Shown here piece by piece: positions 7,002 to 15,664 of a DNA stretch of 64,000 nucleotides; position 1 is the first letter of the stretch; every line of letters begins with the position of its first letter. The stretch covers positions 310,001 to 374,000 of the forward strand of contig JAXMHH010000005.1 of assembly GCA_046346845.1 (NCBI GenBank). Reading direction: 5' to 3'. This DNA comes from DSSB01 sp046346845. GTDB lineage: Bacteria; UBA10199; DSSB01. A program made the position numbers and the translations under genes. Under the pieces are notes generated by a model that made no database searches, was not told the origin of the DNA, and saw nothing but the letters and a program-made list of their open reading frames with translations.

Positions 7002-9439
7002 AACGAGCTCCGGCTCATCCCGAGGCGTTCCGCGGCCAGGCTCTTGTTGCCGCGACACTCCGCCAAGGTCGCTTCCACCTCGGTCTGGCTGGGCAGAAAA
7101 TCGCTCTCCCGCAAACCGTAACGCCGAATCTTCTCAAACAGGGTGCGGCGATGGATCTTGAGCTCCCGCGCGGCCGCGTCGCGGTTTCCCAGATGCCGGC
7201 GCAAGGTCGCAACGATTGATTTTTTTTCCATCAATTCCCGCGCGCCCGCCAAGTCGGCCGTCTCCGGAGGCGGAGACGCGGCCGCACCCAAGGCCTCCGC
7301 AGCGCGCGCGGTGCGCAGCTCGCTCAGTTCGGCTTCGAGGCGTTTTACCCGCTCCTTGAGCGCGCGGTTCTCCGCCTGCAGGCGGCGCAAACCCTCGAGC
7401 CCTTCCCCTCCCGGCTGGGGCGGGGGCAGCGACGGCGGGGCCGGTGCCGGCGACCGCGCCAAGGGGAGTTCCGCGCGGGAGACTGGAATGTTTTCGGCCT
7501 CGCGCGCGGTCGGCAGGGCGGCTGGCAATGTCTCCCTGGGGATCGCGGCCGTCGCCTCGCGGAAGGCCCGAGCCCGCGCCTCGAGCCGCGCGGCCTCCTC
7601 CTCCCGCCCCCAGTAGCGCGCCGCGCGCCCCAACCACTCGCAGGTCTCCGCCGGAGACCAGAACAATTCGCGGAACGGGGCCGCGCCCGCCGCCACCGCG
7701 GTCAGCCGTTCCTCCAGATAAGGAGTCGCCACTACCCCGCTCCCTGCTCCCAGGCCCGTCGCGAGCTCGCTCATCTCGAGCAGCTCCCGAAGCGGGGCCA
7801 GGCCTCGCGCGCGGTTTTTGAGCACCTTGAGCTCCCGCGCGGCCGCGGCGAAATCTCCCTGCGCCAAGAACAGGCGCAGCTCGTGCAAGCCCGCCCAAAC
7901 CAGGCGCGGCAGGTCTTTCTGCGCGCTGATGCGGGACTTCGCCCGGGAAAAAAATTCCCTGGCCCGGTCGAACTCGCCCTGGCGGGTAGCGGCCAAGGCC
8001 GCCGCCAGCTCGATCGCAATCGGGTCCTTGGCCTCTTTGCGCATTAGCAACTGCTGAAGGACGTCCCAGGCCTCGGCCGCGCGGCCGTAGCAGCCCAAGA
8101 GTTCCGCCAGGGCCAGACCCACCGGCTCCACAGCCAGGGCGTCCTCAGCGCCCCGCAGCAGGCCCCAGGCGCGGCTCAAGTCGGCGAGCGCCGCGGCGTC
8201 CTCGCGGGAGGAAAGCGCCGCACGGGCCCGCTCCAGCAAAAATTCCGCCTCCCACTCTTCGTCGGGAAAGGCCGCGAGCGCCGCCCAGCCGGAGGACCAC
8301 GCCGCCTCGCGTGCCGCCGCATCCCCGGAAAATGCCGCGCGTTGCGAGTCCGCCAGCGCCAGCGCGGCCACCAGCCGGGGATCGGAAGCGCCGGCGAGAT
8401 CGGCGGACCAGGCCTCGCGCAGGCCGCGAAAGGCCTCGGTCTCGCCCTCTCGCCAGGCCAGCTCGGAGCGAAGAAACAGGGCGGTCGCCGGGTAGGCGGA
8501 GGCGAGCGCCGCGGGGCATTCCGCGATCAGCTCCCGCGCCCTGGCATCGCCCGAACGCAACAGGTCGTAGGCGATTCGGAAATACAGGGTCGCCTGACGG
8601 TGGAGCGCGCGTTCCGGCGCCCAATCCGGAAGGGCTTTCCCCGGCGAGGCGGGCACTGGGGCCCCGGGGATTTCCCGGAGCGCCGCGCGCGCATCGGCGG
8701 GGCGCGCCGCCGGATCCGCCTGCAACATCCGGCGCAGCAAATCATTCAGCGGGGATGGGGTCTTCGGCACCAAGGCCGCGATCCGACCGCCGCGGTGCAG
8801 GTCGAGCCAGGCACCCAGGGAATGGACGCGTTCGAAGGCCTTCGGATGGCGCTGCCGGAGGATCAGGCAGGCCAAGGCGTAGAGGTCGCAACGCGCGTCG
8901 AGCGGGGTATTTTGGAAAAATTCCGGGGCCAGGGCGGCGACGTTTTCGGGATGCGCCCGCATCCCGAGGGGCAGGTTAGCGACGAGGGGCAGGTCTCGCA
9001 ATTCCAGTCGCTCCTCCCCTTCCGTCGCAGAAGCCAGGCACCAAGAACCGGGATGCTGCGCCAAGTGCCAAAAGCCCGCGTCATGACAGGCCGCCAGGGC
9101 CTCAAGGGCCTGGCGCAGCCAGCGCAGGTAGACCTCGTCGCGTTGGGTCTCGGAAACGGAGAAAAAACTTTTTCCCTCCGGATAGCGACGCACCAAGAGG
9201 CCTTGCTCGCCGTAGCGGAACCATTCCGAGGGCTCCTGCTGGCGCGCCTCCTCCCAGGCGAGCAAGGCCTCCAGTTGCCGCGCCCAGGCGACGTCCTCGC
9301 CCAGCGCGATGCCACCACAGGCCTGCACTAAAACCCTGCCGCCCCTTTCCAGGTCCTCGGCCAGCCAGAGCGAAAATCCCGGATCCTCGTAAATTTTTTC
9401 TAGGGCCCGAAAACGATCGGCGACGAGGGGAAAGGACAT
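6971..9439 (-). CDS. Pseudokinase-TPR regulator with tandem Fis-type HTH
   Basis: An 822-residue cytoplasmic regulator. Residues 9-258 align with a bacterial Ser/Thr kinase fold: the APE motif is kept (171-173) and so is a DARCDLYAL helix (181-189). The VAIK lysine position reads VLVQA, the HRD loop reads HLAQHPGSW and no DFG is evident, so it should be catalytically dead. Residues about 270-640 are helical and TPR-like. A coiled coil lies near 700-740, and the end carries two Fis-type helix-turn-helix units (GNRDAAARELKIHRRTLFEK and GNKSLAAERLGMSRSSFYRW). There is no AAA+ sigma-54-activation domain. It is divergent from the giant 9719-15658 gene, which has a sigma-54 promoter, so it is a likely regulator of that regulon (inference). 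Confidence 0.85.
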   Translation of the reverse strand: MSFPLVADRFRALEKIYEDPGFSLWLAEDLERGGRVLVQACGGIALGEDVAWARQLEALLAWEEARQQEPSEWFRYGEQGLLVRRYPEGKSFFSVSETQRDEVYLRWLRQALEALAACHDAGFWHLAQHPGSWCLASATEGEERLELRDLPLVANLPLGMRAHPENVAALAPEFFQNTPLDARCDLYALACLILRQRHPKAFERVHSLGAWLDLHRGGRIAALVPKTPSPLNDLLRRMLQADPAARPADARAALREIPGAPVPASPGKALPDWAPERALHRQATLYFRIAYDLLRSGDARARELIAECPAALASAYPATALFLRSELAWREGETEAFRGLREAWSADLAGASDPRLVAALALADSQRAAFSGDAAAREAAWSSGWAALAAFPDEEWEAEFLLERARAALSSREDAAALADLSRAWGLLRGAEDALAVEPVGLALAELLGCYGRAAEAWDVLQQLLMRKEAKDPIAIELAAALAATRQGEFDRAREFFSRAKSRISAQKDLPRLVWAGLHELRLFLAQGDFAAAARELKVLKNRARGLAPLRELLEMSELATGLGAGSGVVATPYLEERLTAVAAGAAPFRELFWSPAETCEWLGRAARYWGREEEAARLEARARAFREATAAIPRETLPAALPTAREAENIPVSRAELPLARSPAPAPPSLPPPQPGGEGLEGLRRLQAENRALKERVKRLEAELSELRTARAAEALGAAASPPPETADLAGARELMEKKSIVATLRRHLGNRDAAARELKIHRRTLFEKIRRYGLRESDFLPSQTEVEATLAECRGNKSLAAERLGMSRSSFYRWWKNLRS

Positions 9440-9625
9440 ATCCCTCCATAACGGTTTTTGAGGAGGAAACCCAAAAGGTTTTGAGCTGGGGGGCTGAGTC
9501 CCCGGAGCGCACCCCCGATTGAGTCCCGAGGCCTCGTTGGAGCCCCGACAGGAACCGCCAGCGCTCGAGACAAAAAATAAAATCCAATTAATTCAAAATG
9601 TTACTGTCGAACCCCCAAACGCCCG

Positions 9626-9645
9626 TTTGGCACATCGCTTGCTCT
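9626..9645 (+). promoter_or_regulatory. Sigma-54 (-24/-12) promoter for the 1979-aa gene
   Basis: TTTGGCACATCGCTTGCTCT matches the consensus YTGGCACG-N4-TTGCW. The invariant GG (9629-9630) and GC (9641-9642) are exactly 10 bases apart. The start codon follows at 9719, giving a leader of about 65 nt. The region just upstream is AT-rich and could bind an activator. The rest of the intergenic stretch 9440-9718 shows no gene. Confidence 0.8.
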
Positions 9646-9718
9646 ATCTGGTCTTGGGTGATGAGGGGTACGCCGAAATTCGTGTGCCTCCTTTGATTCG
9701 ACAGGAAAACGAGGCACC

Positions 9719-12700
9719 ATGACGCCGCCAAAAATTCCCAATCAGGATCTTTCCTTTCTCGATTGGGCCCCCGGCCAAGAGGCGCCGCCGGCCGGCCCGG
9801 CGGATCCCAATAATTGTTCCAACTGTCATAGCGCCCCCAAGCCCGCGTCCCCTTATTCGGTCAAAAGCGGCAATCCCTTTTTCCTCGACTACGCGCCCAA
9901 ACCCAAACAGCCCATGAGCGCCCAGGACAAGGCCTTGTTGCGCGCCTGGATCGCGGGGGACAAGGTCGACCCGGCCAACGCGGCGACCGACAACCCGCCC
10001 CCGCCCGCCGCGAAACCGGCGCCGGTCAAACCGGTCGCGCCCGGCGACGCCGCCAAACTGGAGGATCACGCAAAGGAACTCGAGCGCCAGGCCCGCCTCA
10101 CGCTCGATCCGGAAAAAAAATTGGCTTTCTACCAATCGGCCCTGGCCTTCCACCTGCTCTCGGGCGACGCGAAAGCCTCGAGCGCCGTCTTGGACCAACT
10201 CGAGGCGGGCTATCAAAAATCCAAGCAGGAGGCCGGACAAAAATTCGTCGCGGCGACTCGACTCTGGGTGGCCGGGAAGACCGATGAAGCGCTCCAAGCC
10301 CTGGCCGAAATGGAAAAAGCCGCTCAAGGCGCCGGCTGGGCCTTCTACCAGCAATATTCCGCGCAGCGTTCCCTGCTCTTGCAGGGCGTCGCCGGGGAGA
10401 TGCTCCGGAAAAAGGATTATGCCGGGGCGAAGCCCTTGCTATTCGAGGCGCTGCGCCTGACGCCCTCGGAACAACTCACCGCCCAGGTGCTGAAATTGAT
10501 GGCCGAGCACGGCGAAGCCGACCTGAACAAGCAGGCCGCGGACCTTGCGGCGCTGCAGGCCCAGCGGGACCAATTGGCCACGCCTCCGGTGCGCTGCAAC
10601 ACCAATTGCCATAGCGCCAACGACAGGCCGAACTTCAACGACTTCACCGACTATGCCCCGCTCTTGTCGGACCCAGGCGGCAAGGCCTTCTTCAAGGGAC
10701 CGGACCTGAGCGCCTACCGAACCCTGACGCACCTTTCCTACCAGCAAAAGCTGCAGCTGCACGACCTTGACGAAAAGCTGAGCGCGGCGCGGAAAAAGTA
10801 CTCGGCTTGCACCGAGGAAATTCGCAACCTTCTGTTCCTGAAGACCCTGGACGATCCGAAGCGGGAGCTCGCGGACATCGAGGCGAGCTACTTAAAAGGC
10901 GCCAAGGCCTTCTCCGCCCCGGACCGCGCCCTGCCTTGGGCCCTGGCCGGCGAGGCCTATCTAGCGAAGCCGGACTACGCGAAGGCGGTGGCGGCCCTCG
11001 AGGCCGCGGCGAAGGAAGATCCGACCCAAGTCAACCTCCAGTTCTCCCTGGGCAAGGCCCGTTTCGCGACGGGGGATTTCCAGGGTTCGCGAGACGCCTA
11101 TACGGCGATCCTCGCGCAGCAGCCCCAGGACGTGATCGCGTTGCAATTTCGCGCCGATGCGAACAGCCAATACCTGAGCAGCCTCGACCCGAAGACCCAG
11201 GCCAACGAGATTGCCAAGGTCCAGGGAGAGCTGGCCTCCGACCGCGCCATGCTGCTCGCGCGCTACAGCGCGAACGAAAAGGACAAGCTAGCCAAGCTCG
11301 GCGAATCGCTGGTCAAGCTGCGCGAGGGCGGCGAGGCCTCGCTGGAGGCGCGGCAAGAGACGCTCGAGCTGATGGAGGGGATGGCGAAGCAGTACCTGGC
11401 CTTGGCGGAAACCCCGCAAGCCGGCGTGAAAGAAGTCGAATTGGTCCGCAAGGAACTGAACGCGCTGGCCGCCCAGACCTTCGACCTGCTCGCGAAATTC
11501 GCCAAGACCGACTCCGACCCCGCGATCCAAAAGCGGGCCGGGCTCTACGAGGGCTACAGCCACCTCGCCAAAGGCGAGATCGACGAGGCCACCAAGGCCT
11601 TCGAGCCGCTCCGCAAGGATTTTCCGGAAATCGACAAGATCCTCGGCGTCCTGGAAAAAAACAAGCTCCGGATGGTGAACCTCGCCGCCCTGGACGCCTG
11701 GGCGGTCTACAACAAAGAAGGCGCGGCCGTACAGGCGGATGCCCAGAGCGGCCTCCTGGGCAGCGCCATCGGCGGCCTCGAGTCGCTCGGACGGAAAGAC
11801 GGCAAGGATTTTCGCGACGACACCAAGGAAAGATGGAAAGGCCAGGTGGCCTTCGTCGCCGAGCTGAGGTCCCGCATCGAATCCGGCAAGGCCGACACCA
11901 TCCTCCAGGCGATGGAGCAGATTGAAAAAGACGGGCCGGAGTCGATGAAGAAGGACGCCCGTTCCTATATCGACTACGAGGATCGGGCCTTCACCGGCTA
12001 TCCACTGGGCGCCCTCGTCCACTTGGTCGACAAGCTGCCGCCGGAGCCCGGCGAGGCCGAGGAATTGCTGCACAAGACCTGGGACCTGGAGCGGCAAAAT
12101 CCGGCGATCGAAACCCCCTACGCCTTTTATACCCTGGTCAACTTCTTCGACAAGGACGTCTCCTGGAACGGCACCGCCCGCGAACACATGGACGCCCTGG
12201 AAGGCAAGGGAACCTTCGGGCAATCGGCGTTTAAATTCATCACCTCGATGAGCCCAGAATCCCTGGCCTTCGATGTCCTCCTCATGGTGGGCTCGGCGGG
12301 CCTGGGCAACTTGGCCAAATTGGCCGCCCTCTCCAAACTCGAGAAGGCCGGCGTCACCGGTTACAAGGCGATCGTCCTCGCCGGAGCGGCGGGCGTCGGG
12401 GTCGAGGCCACCGCGCTGTGGGCGGGAAACCTGGGCAAGGAAGCGATGCTCAAGGACCCGAGCAAGGTCTTTACCCAAGACCACATGCTGAAGAGCTATG
12501 GCGCCACCCTGATCATGATCGGCGGACTGAAGGGCGCGGGGGCCCTCGGCGAAAGCCTCGCCCCGCGAGCCGCCAAAAGCTTGGGCCTCCTCACCGAGGG
12601 CGGAAGCAAATTGACCACCGGCGGCAAGGTATTGAGCTGGGGCATCGGCCACGGCACGGGCCTGGGCGGGATGATTGCCACCAGCCATATCAATCAGGCG

Positions 12701-15658
12701 GCGGGCCTCACGCCCAGGCCGATCGGCGGCTGGAAAGAAGGCCTGGTCCACGACGTCTTCGGCTACGTCCAGTTCGCCATCGCCCACAAGATGGCCGACG
12801 GGATCTTCGGCGGCAAGCTCAGCGCGATCAGCCAAAGGCAGCACAGCGAGATCGCGGTCCGCGAGGCGATCCTCAGCGCCAAGTCCTACGCCGATACGCT
12901 CGGCTTCCGAGCCACCCGAGGTCCCAAGGGCGAAATCATCGATTCTCCGGAGCGCAAGCTCATCGTCGGCCTGTTGGTTGACGCCTCGCTCAACAAGGTC
13001 GGTTTCTCTGGCGGCAAGCTCGCCAAGCTGGTCGAATCCCGCCAATACGACAAGGCCAACGACTACCTCGCGGAGTTCGGCCTGCCGCTGGAATACAACA
13101 AGGCGGGCCAGGTCAACGCGGTCGCGCGCGGCGAGCTCTCGCCCCACGCCGCCGCCGGAATCCCCGCGGGCAAGCCGAAACCCGCTCCGAAACGGGTTGT
13201 GCCCGATCCATACCTGGAACAATTCGCCGCCAAGGTGGCCGAGCTGATGGACAAGGCGGCGGAATGGCTATTCGGCCCGCCGGGCGGAGGCGGATTCGGA
13301 TTCGGCGGCCTGGAGCCGGCCCTGGCCGGCGCCCACGGCATGGTCACGCCCAAGGGCGGCAAGCCCGCGCCGGAGCCCGCGAAAGGCCCTCCCATCGCCT
13401 TCATGTCCGGCAAGGGAAAGGGCGAAGGCGGCGGCAAAGGCAAAACACTCAACCCGTTCGCCGAAAACACGGCCAATGACAACGACAATTACGAGGTAGT
13501 GCCCTACACCACCAAACCGGGAGAAGGCCTGGATGCGATCCTCAATACCTTGAAAGACCATTTTTCGGACCCCACCAAGATCATCGTCATCAAGGCGACC
13601 CGCCCGCTCGACTCCCAAAAGGTCATCGCCGAAAAGATCGGCTACTATGACCCGAAGGCGCGCATCGAGGTCCACCTGCCCGACGGCACCAAGGTGGAAG
13701 TCGGGGCCAAGCTGGGCATGGACCAAGTCCACGAGGACGTCCTGGTCTCGGGCAGCGACTGCTATTGGGAAGCGGGCAAGGGCAGCCCCCGCGGCTTGTT
13801 CGAATTGCAGGGAAAAAACGGCGCCGTTCCCCTTTCGCTCCCGGCGGGCGTGAAGAAGATCGAGATCCACACCGAAAATCCCGTCGCCGTCGAAGACTTG
13901 GCCTTCTTGATGGAACAGGCCGATCGCCTCGGCGTTGAGGTCGTCTTGAGCGGGGCGCGCCCCATGAGCTTCAAGAATGTGGCCAATGGCCTCGAGATCC
14001 AGGCCCCGAAGGGCCTCAGCCCGGAGGAACTCGACCAGTTCGTGCAAAGCGGCGTGTCCCTCGGTCAAGACCTCTCCATCGGCGTCGGGAAGGGCCAAAT
14101 CACGGTCAAGAAGGGCAGCAGCGCCAAGGACAGCGAGCTCACGACGCAGGATCCCGATACCGCCCTGCTCGCCCCGGAACGCGTCATCCTCTCCCTCGCC
14201 AAGGCACCGAGCGGGGCCGAGCTGCAGGCCCTGCAGGCGAAGGGCATCAAGCGCGTCCGGTTCAGCGACGATCCCAAATCGCCCGACTTCGCGCTTCGGG
14301 CCCTGGACGCCATGAAGCAAAGCAAGGGCATGAATGTCCGCGTCTTGGACCCCAGCGGCAAAATGTTGTGGGAGAATACCAGCAAGGCGGAAGGCGACAC
14401 GCTCCGCAGCCAGTCGGAGCTCTTCAAGGCCGCGCTCCTGGACCATGCCGCCAAGCAGGGCTGGACGGACCGGCTGGGCGAGATGAAAAAGCTCCTCGGG
14501 GCGGAGGCCGCTCGCCTAGACTTCGCCCAGGCCACGCTGCGCGCCTCGGCCGCCCTCGACTTGGCCGCCGCGAGCGTCCCGCCCGGCGGCAAGGACCCCG
14601 CGATCAGCGCCGAGCAATTCGAGACCTGGTTGCAGCGCGGCCAGGAGCTGGCCTCCTTCAAGCACAACAAGGCCGTGGAGAAGGGCAATGCCGACCTGGC
14701 GCGCGAACTGTCCCCCTTCGCCGAGGGCTTCAAGACCGACCCCGCCGCGACCGACGGCTGGAGCCAGGCGGTGGGCAAGGTGCGGGATTTCCTGGCCAAG
14801 CATGGAGATAACCCCGCCTTGCTGGCGAAGGTCTTCGGGCACCTGAACAAAGACACGGTCGGCTCCGACGCCTTCGAAAACAACGCCTACGACCTCGCTC
14901 GCTTCTTGGTCGAAACCGACAGTCCCTATCGCCGCCTCCGGGAGCTCGACGATGTTTATTCAAAGTCAACGGCCAGCCTGCAAATTCGCGGCGCCTTATT
15001 CGGAAGCTTCCTCAAGGGCGACAATCTCGGCGCCAAAAAGGAAGTGGAAAGCCTGAGCAAGGCGATCGAATACGGCCGAGGTTTGAACGCCAAGGGATAC
15101 GACGTGGCCATCGAGTCCATCCCTACCAGCAAGGCCCTGGAGGGAGTCACCCCGGACCTCGCCATCACTGTCAACAAGGGTGGACAGAGCTGGCGTTTCC
15201 TCATCGAGGTCAAGAAAATCAGCCGTGAGACGGTTGCCAAGGGCACGAAAGAAAGTTTTGGGGAAGATTTGGAAAAGACCTTCCAGAATTCCGGAAAAAA
15301 ATCCGATGACAGCAGCCTCGGCACCCAAATCGGCAAGGGCCTGTCCCAGCTCAACCGTTATGGCACCAAAGTCGGCACGGGCAACTTGGTCCTGGACGTG
15401 CACCTCGATGCGCCGCCTCCACCCTACTTCCGGGAGATCCTGAAAAAATTTCTTGAAGCCAATTGCCCGAATATCGCCGTGCGGATCCAGTACAACGAGC
15501 TGCAACCCTACGCCTCAAGCGGAGCTGGCCGCACCGAGATGAAAACCGTGTCAGTGGAATCGGTGATTCGTGCGGACTCCGCCAAGAAATACCAAAATTA
15601 CGATTCGAATCCGGATTATTTCGCCCCGCTCTACGACCAAGTTGTCGCCGCGGAATAG
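9719..15658 (+). CDS. Giant modular protein, TPR + shared core + PD-(D/E)XK nuclease-like end
   Basis: A 1979-residue protein without a signal peptide; GAGG precedes the ATG. Domains in order: a Pro-rich start (MTPPKIP); CSNCH at 33-37; a second related motif CNTNCHSA at 293-300, each followed by a DYAP repeat; TPR-like helices about 330-800; the family core from about 824 to 1060 (LEGKGTFG, then Gly/Ala-rich hydrophobic helices); a Gly-rich linker near 1190; a mixed alpha/beta region; and a C-terminal restriction-endonuclease-like fold with Asp 1813 (TPDLAI), Glu 1830 and Lys 1832 (FLIEVKKI) after a helix with acidic residues. The TPR region is homologous to the 36136-37824 protein. The layout resembles polymorphic toxins, though no secretion route or immunity gene is identified. 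It converges on the next gene with 6 bases between stops. Confidence 0.88.
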   Translation: MTPPKIPNQDLSFLDWAPGQEAPPAGPADPNNCSNCHSAPKPASPYSVKSGNPFFLDYAPKPKQPMSAQDKALLRAWIAGDKVDPANAATDNPPPPAAKPAPVKPVAPGDAAKLEDHAKELERQARLTLDPEKKLAFYQSALAFHLLSGDAKASSAVLDQLEAGYQKSKQEAGQKFVAATRLWVAGKTDEALQALAEMEKAAQGAGWAFYQQYSAQRSLLLQGVAGEMLRKKDYAGAKPLLFEALRLTPSEQLTAQVLKLMAEHGEADLNKQAADLAALQAQRDQLATPPVRCNTNCHSANDRPNFNDFTDYAPLLSDPGGKAFFKGPDLSAYRTLTHLSYQQKLQLHDLDEKLSAARKKYSACTEEIRNLLFLKTLDDPKRELADIEASYLKGAKAFSAPDRALPWALAGEAYLAKPDYAKAVAALEAAAKEDPTQVNLQFSLGKARFATGDFQGSRDAYTAILAQQPQDVIALQFRADANSQYLSSLDPKTQANEIAKVQGELASDRAMLLARYSANEKDKLAKLGESLVKLREGGEASLEARQETLELMEGMAKQYLALAETPQAGVKEVELVRKELNALAAQTFDLLAKFAKTDSDPAIQKRAGLYEGYSHLAKGEIDEATKAFEPLRKDFPEIDKILGVLEKNKLRMVNLAALDAWAVYNKEGAAVQADAQSGLLGSAIGGLESLGRKDGKDFRDDTKERWKGQVAFVAELRSRIESGKADTILQAMEQIEKDGPESMKKDARSYIDYEDRAFTGYPLGALVHLVDKLPPEPGEAEELLHKTWDLERQNPAIETPYAFYTLVNFFDKDVSWNGTAREHMDALEGKGTFGQSAFKFITSMSPESLAFDVLLMVGSAGLGNLAKLAALSKLEKAGVTGYKAIVLAGAAGVGVEATALWAGNLGKEAMLKDPSKVFTQDHMLKSYGATLIMIGGLKGAGALGESLAPRAAKSLGLLTEGGSKLTTGGKVLSWGIGHGTGLGGMIATSHINQAAGLTPRPIGGWKEGLVHDVFGYVQFAIAHKMADGIFGGKLSAISQRQHSEIAVREAILSAKSYADTLGFRATRGPKGEIIDSPERKLIVGLLVDASLNKVGFSGGKLAKLVESRQYDKANDYLAEFGLPLEYNKAGQVNAVARGELSPHAAAGIPAGKPKPAPKRVVPDPYLEQFAAKVAELMDKAAEWLFGPPGGGGFGFGGLEPALAGAHGMVTPKGGKPAPEPAKGPPIAFMSGKGKGEGGGKGKTLNPFAENTANDNDNYEVVPYTTKPGEGLDAILNTLKDHFSDPTKIIVIKATRPLDSQKVIAEKIGYYDPKARIEVHLPDGTKVEVGAKLGMDQVHEDVLVSGSDCYWEAGKGSPRGLFELQGKNGAVPLSLPAGVKKIEIHTENPVAVEDLAFLMEQADRLGVEVVLSGARPMSFKNVANGLEIQAPKGLSPEELDQFVQSGVSLGQDLSIGVGKGQITVKKGSSAKDSELTTQDPDTALLAPERVILSLAKAPSGAELQALQAKGIKRVRFSDDPKSPDFALRALDAMKQSKGMNVRVLDPSGKMLWENTSKAEGDTLRSQSELFKAALLDHAAKQGWTDRLGEMKKLLGAEAARLDFAQATLRASAALDLAAASVPPGGKDPAISAEQFETWLQRGQELASFKHNKAVEKGNADLARELSPFAEGFKTDPAATDGWSQAVGKVRDFLAKHGDNPALLAKVFGHLNKDTVGSDAFENNAYDLARFLVETDSPYRRLRELDDVYSKSTASLQIRGALFGSFLKGDNLGAKKEVESLSKAIEYGRGLNAKGYDVAIESIPTSKALEGVTPDLAITVNKGGQSWRFLIEVKKISRETVAKGTKESFGEDLEKTFQNSGKKSDDSSLGTQIGKGLSQLNRYGTKVGTGNLVLDVHLDAPPPPYFREILKKFLEANCPNIAVRIQYNELQPYASSGAGRTEMKTVSVESVIRADSAKKYQNYDSNPDYFAPLYDQVVAAE

Positions 15659-15664
15659 AGAGAC

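Noticed and set aside
6971..9439. Calling the regulator an active Ser/Thr protein kinase or a sigma-54 activator
   Set aside because: Catalytic Lys and HRD motif are absent and no AAA+ domain with GAFTGA is present.
9719..10640. Calling the 1979-aa protein a cytochrome c because of CSNCH
   Set aside because: No signal peptide, only one canonical CxxCH, and no other cytochrome features; kept only as an oddity.
11288..13222. 644-codon minus-strand open frame inside the 1979-aa gene
   Set aside because: Antisense shadow of GC-rich coding sequence; composition is Gly/Arg/Ala/Asp biased with no ribosome site, while the plus frame has homologues in the window.
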